This document shows, piece by piece, positions 51,900 to 58,842 of a DNA stretch of 64,000 bases. Within the stretch, counting starts at the first letter, position 1; each line of letters opens with the position of its first letter. The translations under genes and the position numbers were made by a program. Below the pieces are notes generated by a model, which saw only the letters and a list, made by a program, of their open reading frames with translations, had not been told where the DNA came from and made no database searches. Origin of the DNA: Pontibacter amylolyticus (GTDB lineage: Bacteria > Bacteroidota > Bacteroidia > Cytophagales > Hymenobacteraceae); assembly GCF_014638845.1 (NCBI RefSeq), contig NZ_BMFP01000002.1, positions 266,373 through 330,372 of the forward strand. The letters are read 5' to 3'.

Positions 51900-52835
51900 C
51901 TAAAAGTCCAGTCTGTAAAAGTCGTGCACCAGGGTGCGGGCGCCGTAACTCTCCTTATACTTCACCAGGCCCTCGTTCAGGTATAGGCCCTGCTGCTCTG
52001 TGGAAATGCCGAAGCTGAAGTATTTTTTGTGTGGGTATACCTGGCGGATCAGGTGGTCAACCAGCACATAAGCGGCCCCTTCTTCCTGCGCCCTACTGTT
52101 CGCGCCGATGTACTGGCAGTGGGCCACGGTAGCGGTTTCGTATACCAGAGCGCCCGTCAGCAGCTTACCCTCCTGTGAAATTGTATAAAGGCTGACGTTC
52201 TCAGGAAATAACTGGGCCAGCCTCCCGACTTCCTCTGCTGAATGCACCGGTTGTAGCCTATGCCTGCTTTCAAGCTTTGTCGCTACAAGCTGCATAAAAC
52301 CAGCATAATCTTCTGACTGCTGCACCTGCCACTTCTGCTGCCTGCCCTGCGAGAGGCGCCAGCGGCGGTCTTTGCTATACCTGGCTGGCTGCCCCAGGTC
52401 AACTACGGAGTTCACATCCCGGCGGTATAGAGCGGCTCCATACCTGAATAGGGCATAGAGGTCTTCTTCGGCTGGTAGTTGGTGGTAGATGTGCGGGATG
52501 GCTTTGTAATAAAGCGCCTTGAAATACTGCTCCCGGCTATACCTGACCAGGGCCTCAAACACCTGCAGCATCAGCGGACTTTTCATTTTCCGGCCGCTCA
52601 CCAGCCCCCCGTAGCTCAGCCCTGCATGCGAGTGCAACTCGTTGTTGGCTACATTGGCCGGCAGCACTGCCACCAGCTTGCCTTTTTGGTAGAACAGCAA
52701 TGAGTGGTCTTCGAAGCGGTCGGCATGATACGCCATGTAGTCACGCAGAAACAGGAACGTGCCGTTCTTGGAGGCTTTCACAAAAGCATCCCACTCCGAC
52801 TTATGCCCATCGCTATACCTGACTACTGCTACCAC
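51900..52835 (-). CDS. FemAB/GNAT-like acyltransferase
   Basis: 311 residues. The order of segments fits a double GNAT fold of the FemAB-like group: WDAFVKASKNGTFLFLRDYMAYHADRF near 15, a central loop LSYGGLVSG near 75, and in the second half LTGALVYETATVAHCQYIGA followed by AAYVLVDHLIRQVYPHKKYFSFGIS. Family members transfer amino acids or acyl groups to cell-wall or lipid precursors. The acceptor is unknown. The start is GTG at 52833-52835. It lies downstream of the histidine kinase gene on the same strand after 284 bp and contains five or six oligomer copies, among the densest in the window. Confidence 0.72.
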   Translation of the reverse strand: MVAVVRYSDGHKSEWDAFVKASKNGTFLFLRDYMAYHADRFEDHSLLFYQKGKLVAVLPANVANNELHSHAGLSYGGLVSGRKMKSPLMLQVFEALVRYSREQYFKALYYKAIPHIYHQLPAEEDLYALFRYGAALYRRDVNSVVDLGQPARYSKDRRWRLSQGRQQKWQVQQSEDYAGFMQLVATKLESRHRLQPVHSAEEVGRLAQLFPENVSLYTISQEGKLLTGALVYETATVAHCQYIGANSRAQEEGAAYVLVDHLIRQVYPHKKYFSFGISTEQQGLYLNEGLVKYKESYGARTLVHDFYRLDF

Positions 52836-53082
52836 TTAGAATGACTATTTGACAAAAGATTACTAGACAAAGGACAAAAGACGGCTATTCCCGCGATTAA
52901 TAAAAGTTATACCTGTGAGGGTGCCGTCAACATAAAAGCGGACAGTTTGCTGCCTGTCCCTACAGCTATACCTGAGGTTGACTACCATACCTGCCAACGA
53001 CCTTACCATGTAACGTCGCTTCATGCGGTTGTCTCCCACATTCTAGAGTCTTTTACTCTCAAACTCTATAACACACTCAACT

Positions 53083-53113
53083 TTCTACTTTTCTAACTTC
53101 CGAACTTTATAAC
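53083..53113. repeat. AACTTTCT tract after the histidine kinase gene
   Basis: Heptamers AACTTTCTA/AACTTCCGA on the plus strand, so GAAAGTT-type on the kinase's coding strand, directly after its stop. Same words as the tracts near ribD, dusB and the alanine symporter. Confidence 0.55.
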
Positions 53114-53119
53114 TCAGAA

Positions 53120-54295
53120 TCACCTGTTCAGCACGATCCGGAAGGTGGTGCCTTTGCCGACTTCGGAGGACTTGACGTAGAGGCGGCCTTCGTGGTAGTT
53201 GTCGATGATGCGCTTGGCCAGCGCCAGTCCCAGGCCCCAGCCCCTCTTTTTGGTTGTAAAGCCCGGCAAAAATACTGAATCCATTTTGCTCTTCGGTATA
53301 CCTTTGCCAGTGTCGCTGATATCCAGGGCTATCTGGCTTTTGCCCAGCAGCGAGAGCTGTAGTTTAATGCTGCCGCGGCCTTCCATCGCATCCACCGCAT
53401 TTTTGCAGATGTTCTCAATCACCCAGTCAAAGAGCGGCACGTTCACTTTGGCTGTGATTTCGGGGGCAAAGTTTGACGCTACCGTAAAGTCCACCTTGCT
53501 CGAAATACGGTTTTGCAGGTAGCCGATCGCATTTTCGGTTACCTGCAGAATGTTTTCGTCGCGCAGCAGCGGCACTGAGCCGATGTTGGAGAAGCGCTCC
53601 GTGATGATCTCCAGGCGCCGGATGTCTTTCCAGAGCTCAGCTGTGATGGGCTCGTTCTCGAACTTCGGGCTGGACTTCATGTACTCGTACCAGGCCATCA
53701 GGGAAGAAAGGGGCGTGCCCAGCTGGTGGGCGGTTTCCTTGGCCAGCCCCACCCATACCCTGTTTTGCTCGGCCTTGCGGGAGTAGCTGAAAGCAAAATA
53801 CGCCATCAGGGCAAAGCAGGCGATCACCATCAGCTGCACGTAGGGATAGTAACGCAGTTGCGAAAGAAGGTCCGAGTCTTTGTAGAACACGTAGTTCTCA
53901 GAACCTTCCGCCCAAGGCACGATGATGGGAGCGTGCTGTGCCTTCATGCGGGCAATCTCGCGCTGCAACAGTTCATTTTTGCGCTCCTCCGAAATTTTGT
54001 CAGGCAGGTTGATATTTTTGAAATCGAGAATGTTCTCGTTCTCGTCTGTCAGGATAACAGGTATGGTGTGGTTAGATGAGAGGATTTCCTCTTCAATGAA
54101 AACGATGTTGTCATCGCTGGGCGCATTGATCATGTAACGCAGCCCCTTGGCATATAGCTGCACCAATTCCTGCTCTCTTTCAGACAATTTGCTCACCAAT
54201 ACGTTAGTGTACGTAATGGTAACCGCCCCGATAAAGAGCGCGACAATAACGACAAGAAACTTTATTCTGTTTTTCTGGGCGTAAATGGGAATCAT
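53120..54295 (-). CDS. Sensor histidine kinase (orphan)
   Basis: 391 residues. Two membrane helices (13-31 and 152-172) flank a periplasmic sensor region of about 120 residues with no domain I recognise. The H box is His190 (KETAHQLGTPLSS), and the ATPase boxes are NICKNAVDAMEG (N), DTGKGIP (G1) and TKKRGWGLGLALAKRI (G2). No response regulator is encoded nearby. It is divergent from hemA over 112 bp. A Glu-rich linker with EREQELVQLYAKGLRYM after the first helix could act as a signalling helix. Confidence 0.87.
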   Translation of the reverse strand: MIPIYAQKNRIKFLVVIVALFIGAVTITYTNVLVSKLSEREQELVQLYAKGLRYMINAPSDDNIVFIEEEILSSNHTIPVILTDENENILDFKNINLPDKISEERKNELLQREIARMKAQHAPIIVPWAEGSENYVFYKDSDLLSQLRYYPYVQLMVIACFALMAYFAFSYSRKAEQNRVWVGLAKETAHQLGTPLSSLMAWYEYMKSSPKFENEPITAELWKDIRRLEIITERFSNIGSVPLLRDENILQVTENAIGYLQNRISSKVDFTVASNFAPEITAKVNVPLFDWVIENICKNAVDAMEGRGSIKLQLSLLGKSQIALDISDTGKGIPKSKMDSVFLPGFTTKKRGWGLGLALAKRIIDNYHEGRLYVKSSEVGKGTTFRIVLNR

Positions 54296-54374
54296 GCGGT
54301 GCGCGAAAATTATCTGAAATTAGTAGAAATTAATTAATAAGGGCAAGGAAGTTTCTTTTTAATAAGCAAAGCCG

Positions 54375-54382
54375 TAATTTTG
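54375..54382 (+). promoter_or_regulatory. -7 box of hemA
   Basis: TAATTTTG fits TAnnTTTG and lies 25 nt before the hemA ATG. The -33 region reads TTTC rather than TTTG. Confidence 0.5.
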
Positions 54383-54407
54383 CACTTTAGTATTCCGAAC
54401 GAACGTT

Positions 54408-55685
54408 ATGCTTCAGAACTTTAAAGCAATCAGCCTGTCTTACAAGAAAGCGCCGCTGGATATCAGGGAACTGATTGCCTTAGATGAGAACTCATGCAGG
54501 CAATTTATTCAGACGCTGAAGAGCTTTATTCAGGCTTCTGACATACTGGTGCTCTCTACCTGCAACCGCACCGAGGTATACTATAACTCCGATGTGGACT
54601 ATAGCACCGAAATTGTGAAGCTGCTCGGCATCACCAAAGGCATCGACAACATCACCCAATACCTCGACTACTTTACGATCCTCAACGAGCACAACGATGC
54701 CGTACAGCATTTATTTGAGGTGAGCATGGGGCTGGAGTCGCAGGTGGTGGGCGATATGCAGATCACCAACCAGGTGAAGCAGTCGTACCAGTGGGCGGCC
54801 GACAACGAAACCGCCGGTCCGTTCCTGCACCGCCTAATGCACACCATCTTCTTTACCAACAAGCGCGTCGTGCAGGAGACTGCCTTCCGCGATGGTGCCG
54901 CTTCTACGTCTTATGCCGCCATTGAGTTGATTGAGGAACTGACTGCCGATGTGGTGGCTGAGCCCAAAATCCTGGTGGTGGGGGTAGGCGAGATCGGCGC
55001 TGATGTGTGCCGTCACCTCAAAGACAAGGGTTACCAGCACGTCACCATCACCAACCGCACCATGGCCAAGGCGCAGGTCCTGGCGGACGAGTGCGGTATG
55101 ACCGTGCTGCCGTTCGAGGATATCGTGCAGGGTTTGAAAGAGGCGGATGTGATCGTCTCGTCGGTGGCACGCGAAACGCCTTTCTTCACCAAGGAAATGA
55201 TCCAGCGCCTGAACGTGCTCACATTCAAGTTCTTCATCGACCTGTCTGTGCCGCGCAGCGTGGAAGCCGAGGTAGAAGCCGTGCCGGGCGTGCTGGTTTA
55301 CAACATCGATACGATACAGAACAAGGCATCGGCCGCACTTCAGCAGCGCATCAACTCCGTGCCAAAGGTACGCGCTATCATCGAAGAGTCGATCGAGCAG
55401 TTTAACGACTGGTCGAAGGAGATGATGGTGTCGCCTACCATCAACAAGCTGAAGAATGCCCTGGAGTCGATCCGCCAGGAGGAAATGGCCCGCTTCATGA
55501 AAAAGCTCGGCCCGAAAGAAGCCAAGCTGGTTGATAACATCACCAAGTCGATGATGCAGAAAGTGATCAAGCTGCCAGTGCTGCAACTGAAAGCGGCCTG
55601 CAAGCGCGGCGAAGCCGAAACGCTGATCGATCTGCTGAACGACCTATTTGATCTGGAAAAGCAACCGACAGACTCACACCAATAG
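54408..55685 (+). CDS. hemA: Glutamyl-tRNA reductase
   Basis: 425 residues. The catalytic Cys is Cys52 in VLSTCNRTEVYY, and residues LFEVSMGLESQVVGD near 101-115 hold the conserved substrate-binding segment. The NADPH domain starts with VVGVGEIGADV near 190. The C-terminal dimerisation helix carries many charged residues. It reduces glutamyl-tRNA to glutamate-1-semialdehyde, the first step of heme synthesis by the C5 route. A terminator follows. No other hem gene is in the window. Confidence 0.96.
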   Translation: MLQNFKAISLSYKKAPLDIRELIALDENSCRQFIQTLKSFIQASDILVLSTCNRTEVYYNSDVDYSTEIVKLLGITKGIDNITQYLDYFTILNEHNDAVQHLFEVSMGLESQVVGDMQITNQVKQSYQWAADNETAGPFLHRLMHTIFFTNKRVVQETAFRDGAASTSYAAIELIEELTADVVAEPKILVVGVGEIGADVCRHLKDKGYQHVTITNRTMAKAQVLADECGMTVLPFEDIVQGLKEADVIVSSVARETPFFTKEMIQRLNVLTFKFFIDLSVPRSVEAEVEAVPGVLVYNIDTIQNKASAALQQRINSVPKVRAIIEESIEQFNDWSKEMMVSPTINKLKNALESIRQEEMARFMKKLGPKEAKLVDNITKSMMQKVIKLPVLQLKAACKRGEAETLIDLLNDLFDLEKQPTDSHQ

Positions 55686-55707
55686 TAACAAAACCATTAA
55701 ATAATAG

Positions 55708-55739
55708 AAAGCTGACCCTAAAAAGGCCAGCTTTTTTTA
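55708..55739 (+). terminator. Intrinsic terminator of hemA
   Basis: A 10-bp stem with one mismatch (55708-55717 with about 55725-55734) and a run of seven T. Confidence 0.75.
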
Positions 55740-55890
55740 TGTCTAAACTTGCAACATATAAATATTTATACATATCTTTGCACATATAAATATTCAAATA
55801 AGATTTTTGCTTTAACCAGAAGGAATTCCGATCCAGGCTACGAGAACAGCAGCAAATAAATTCCACCCTATCACCCTTAGTGCAGTAAAA

Positions 55891-56298
55891 ATGAAAAACA
55901 TCTCCACTTTCCTATCCTTTATTACTGTTGTTCTGCTACTCAGCTCCTGTACCAGCCACTCATTTATGCTGACAGAGCGCGACATTGCCAATGATGGCAT
56001 TGCCCCGATCCAGAAGTCAGAGTATAGAATGGTGGCCGACAAGCCAGCGGATGCCTATGCAGATGCGGACGCCAAGTGGGTTGCTACTTCCAAGCCGCAC
56101 GTGGCCTCTACTTCCGCCCGTGTCGTGCGCCGCACCGATGCCGTGGCACTCTCTGCCGCCACTACCCACGAAGGCCACGAGATACTGAAGCGTGAGGTTG
56201 AAAAGGCCATGAAGAAGGAAAAGTCTGCAGCTGCCCCCACCAAGAAGGAAGCGAAGACAAAAAAGCAGAAAGAGACAGGCGATAAGATTTTACTCTAA
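55891..56298 (+). CDS. Small lysine-rich lipoprotein
   Basis: 135 residues. The lipobox LLLSSC places the lipidated Cys near 21. The mature part is Ala-rich, with an acidic stretch (DAYADADAKW) and a Lys/Ala-rich end (AMKKEKSAAAPTKKEAKTKKQKETG) that could bind nucleic acid or wall polymers but more likely is disordered. No family is recognised. It has its own terminator at 56324. The overlapping minus-strand frame is a shadow. Confidence 0.65.
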   Translation: MKNISTFLSFITVVLLLSSCTSHSFMLTERDIANDGIAPIQKSEYRMVADKPADAYADADAKWVATSKPHVASTSARVVRRTDAVALSAATTHEGHEILKREVEKAMKKEKSAAAPTKKEAKTKKQKETGDKILL

Positions 56299-56323
56299 GC
56301 CTCAGCACAAGAAACTACTTTGC

Positions 56324-56353
56324 GCGGTTCTTCGTGAACCGCCTGATTTTTTT
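56324..56353 (+). terminator. Intrinsic terminator of the lysine-rich lipoprotein gene
   Basis: A 7-bp stem (56324-56330 with 56336-56342), then a run of seven T. Confidence 0.75.
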
Positions 56354-56361
56354 AGTATAAA

Positions 56362-56420
56362 AAAAGCCAAAGGTCCCCGTCTGCTTCATTTTACGAAGGG
56401 AACGGAGACCTTTGGCTTTT
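56362..56420. terminator. Terminator between convergent lipoprotein and arsR genes
   Basis: A 13-bp stem (56362-56374 with 56408-56420) with partial pairing further in. A and T tracts suit both strands, mainly the minus-strand regulator gene. Confidence 0.75.
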
Positions 56421-56462
56421 CTATGAATGTAATACTCGGTGCCTCAGCACCTGGGCGGATCA

Positions 56463-56771
56463 CTAAATGTCAATGCAGCATTCTTCCAGGCAATCGATCA
56501 CGTCGATCAGCTTTGGAATGGCAAGGGAGTAGTAAATTTTGGTGCCCACCTTAAAGGAAGACAGCACCCCTTTGTCCTTCAGCGTAATCAAATGCTGGGA
56601 AGCAATAGCCTGTGGCAGGTCCAGATACTTATAAATTTCCGTAACAGTCATTTTATCCTCCTTGCCGAGCAAGTCCACTATCGCCAGTCTCTTCGGGTGT
56701 GCCAATACTTTCAGCATGGCTGCCGCCTTATCTATTTTCTTAGATTCAATTCTAGATAACAAACTTTTCAT
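56463..56771 (-). CDS. ArsR/SmtB-family transcriptional regulator
   Basis: 102 residues with the winged-helix core: AMLKVLAHPKRLAIVDLLG (helix 2), MTVTEIYKYLDLPQAIASQHLITLKDKGVL (recognition helix) and KVGTKIYYSLA (wing). The ELCVC metal site of ArsR or SmtB helix 3 is not present. A C-terminal cluster of three cysteines (CLEECCIDI) could bind metal or sense oxidants. A 7-1-7 AT-rich inverted repeat overlaps its own start, which suggests autoregulation. No metal-export gene is adjacent. Confidence 0.87.
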   Translation of the reverse strand: MKSLLSRIESKKIDKAAAMLKVLAHPKRLAIVDLLGKEDKMTVTEIYKYLDLPQAIASQHLITLKDKGVLSSFKVGTKIYYSLAIPKLIDVIDCLEECCIDI

Positions 56772-56784
56772 AATTAATAATTAT
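56770..56784. promoter_or_regulatory. Candidate ArsR operator at its own start codon
   Basis: ATAATTAATAATTAT, perfect 7-bp inverted arms around one base. It overlaps the ATG of the regulator, so bound protein would block its own expression. Confidence 0.45.
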
Positions 56785-57170
56785 ACCTAACAGTTTCTAC
56801 ATACATTTAAACAATACAATTCATATTAAGATATATACGGCAACCGCGACATTTGGCTGATGTAGCTCCAAAGGAATTTTAAAATTTTCTTCTGAAGGCT
56901 CCCATAACACAACACACTCCTTGTCAGATACATCCTGAATGATGAATTGAGTACATGTACGTATAAAAATTAAAATTGGATATATGAAATACTTAATGTT
57001 GATAGATTCCTATATAGCGCTCTCCTAATTGCTTTCCTCCGTGAAACGTCCAACACGCTAAGCCGGTCACCGAAAATTCAGTGTCGCAACGTGCATTCCC
57101 AGCACAGTACAATATAAACGCCTGGATAGGTATAAGATTTCACAGCCCTGTACGCTCCGGGCTAATTTCG
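56785..57170. other. Non-coding divergent gap
   Basis: About 390 AT-rich bp between the ArsR gene and the second dehydrogenase. I see no ORF of interest. One copy of TATACCT at 56783 and one AGGTATA at 57127 lie at its edges. Confidence 0.4.
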
Positions 57171-57178
57171 TACCTTTG
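57171..57178 (+). promoter_or_regulatory. -7 box of the second dehydrogenase gene
   Basis: TACCTTTG is a full TAnnTTTG match, 33 nt before the ATG. No clear TTG is seen at -33. Confidence 0.5.
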
Positions 57179-57210
57179 CGGTCTGTAAACCCTTAACTAC
57201 AAACAAACCC

Positions 57211-58437
57211 ATGAAAGAGCTTCTCGAAAAATTTGAGAATAAACGCCCTGAGATAGTATTTGAGTGGAAGGATGCCGAGACCGAGGCAGAAGGCTGGGTG
57301 GTGATCAACTCGCTGCGCGGTGGCGCGGCCGGTGGTGGCACCCGCATGCGCAAAGGCCTGGACAAGCGTGAGGTAGAGTCATTGGCCAAAACCATGGAAG
57401 TGAAGTTCACCGTGTCGGGCCCTGCCATCGGCGGAGCCAAGTCAGGTATAAACTTTGATCCGGCCGACCCGCGAAAGCGCGGTGTGCTGGAGCGCTGGTA
57501 CAAGGCGGTTATTCCGCTGCTCAAGAGCTACTACGGCACGGGTGGCGACCTGAATGTGGACGAGATACACGAAGTGATCCCGATTACGGAAGACTACGGC
57601 CTGTGGCACCCGCAGGAAGGTGTGGTGAACGGGCATTTTAACGCCACGGAGCCGCAGAAGATCAACAAAATAGGCCAGTTGCGCCAGGGCGTGATCAAGG
57701 TGATCGAAGACCCGGCCTATACCCCGGCTGCGGCCCGCAAGTATACGGTAGCCGATATGATTACGGGCTACGGCGTGGCCGAAGCTGTTTGTCACTATTA
57801 TACCATTTGGGGCGGCTCGTATGAAGGCAAGCGCGCCATCATACAGGGTTGGGGAAACGTAGGCGCCGCCGCGGCCTTTTACCTGGCTGGCAAGGGCGTC
57901 AGAATTGTCGGCATCATCGACCGGACGGGCGGCCTGATCAGGGAAGAGGGCTTCTCTTTCGAAGAGATCAGGGAGCTTTTCCTGGGCCGGCAGGGCAACA
58001 CGCTTTATGCAGAGAACCTGATTCCATTCGAGGAGATGAACAACCGCATCTGGTCGCTCCCTGCCGAAATCTTTATACCTGCCGCCGCATCGCGCCTGGT
58101 GACGCGCGGCCAACTCGAGCAAATGATCGCCAGCGGCCTGGAGGTAATCTCCTGCGGGGCCAATGTGCCGTTCCAGGACCCGGAGATATTCTTCGGCCCT
58201 ACCGGTGAATTTGCCGACCGCAACATATCCGTTATACCTGACTTTATCGCCAACTGCGGCATGGCCCGTGTGTTTGCCTACCTGATGGAGAACGAGGTGG
58301 AGATCACGGACGATGCCATCTTCCACGACATCTCCCGCATTATCCGGGAGGCGCTGGAAAAGACGCACACGAAGAACCAGGCAAAAACAGAGATCGCGAA
58401 GGCCTCTTTTGAAATAGCGCTCAGCCAGTTGCTGTAA
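57211..58437 (+). CDS. Glu/Leu/Phe/Val dehydrogenase (second paralogue)
   Basis: 408 residues. The substrate pocket reads NSLRGGAAGGGTRMRKG (33-49) and VSGPAIGGAKSGINFDP with Lys77 as catalytic Lys, instead of the PYGGAKGGV of the other paralogue. The NAD domain begins IIQGWGNVGAAAAFYLAGKG near 208. The altered pocket suggests a different amino acid or coenzyme; I cannot say which. It is monocistronic, with a good promoter and a terminator at 58473. Four oligomer copies lie in and around it. Confidence 0.88.
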   Translation: MKELLEKFENKRPEIVFEWKDAETEAEGWVVINSLRGGAAGGGTRMRKGLDKREVESLAKTMEVKFTVSGPAIGGAKSGINFDPADPRKRGVLERWYKAVIPLLKSYYGTGGDLNVDEIHEVIPITEDYGLWHPQEGVVNGHFNATEPQKINKIGQLRQGVIKVIEDPAYTPAAARKYTVADMITGYGVAEAVCHYYTIWGGSYEGKRAIIQGWGNVGAAAAFYLAGKGVRIVGIIDRTGGLIREEGFSFEEIRELFLGRQGNTLYAENLIPFEEMNNRIWSLPAEIFIPAAASRLVTRGQLEQMIASGLEVISCGANVPFQDPEIFFGPTGEFADRNISVIPDFIANCGMARVFAYLMENEVEITDDAIFHDISRIIREALEKTHTKNQAKTEIAKASFEIALSQLL

Positions 58438-58472
58438 CACTGTATAAGTCCCCTCGGGGCTAAGATATAAAT

Positions 58473-58503
58473 AAAAAAGCCGGAGAAACTCCGGCTTTTT
58501 TTT
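58473..58503 (+). terminator. Intrinsic terminator
   Basis: A perfect 13-bp stem (58473-58485 with 58489-58501), 3-nt loop and T tract. Confidence 0.88.
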
Positions 58504-58842
58504 CACCCTTATATCTTCAAACTGCAACGTATTCCTTAACAAGATAGGACCTTACCAAGGAACCTTACAGCATCTATTAAATTTATACCCAAAAACAAAT
58601 ACAAATCATTATTGTAATTTTGTTTTATCTAACGACCGAACGCCACGCAGGTTATACAACAAACAGCATTTTTTTAACAAACACTTCCTTTTGCGCAGTA
58701 AACGTTAGTTAACAAAGGATGTAAGTAAAATATAATTTTTACAATACAACCCCTGCTACCCCATAGCCCCTGCCCTATACCTGCCTGATGCTGTAGATCT
58801 GCTTAGGGCCTTATCAGGTATAGCCGCTTTATTTCTGACCTG
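58504..58842. other. Non-coding convergent gap
   Basis: About 340 AT-rich bp between two convergent 3' ends. I found no gene. It holds an inverted pair of the dispersed oligomer at 58775-58823. Confidence 0.45.
58775..58823. repeat. Inverted pair of the dispersed oligomer after the AsmA gene
   Basis: CTATACCTG at 58775-58783 and CAGGTATAG at 58815-58823 form a perfect 9-bp stem around 31 nt, just downstream of the minus-strand AsmA gene. Confidence 0.6.

Noticed and set aside
57442..58542. Minus-strand frame of 366 codons
   Set aside because: Antisense to the second dehydrogenase; it crosses that gene's terminator.
58615..58622. TAATTTTG as promoter of a small RNA in the convergent gap
   Set aside because: No TTG at -33 and no clear hairpin and T tract after it; AT-rich sequence gives such words by chance.
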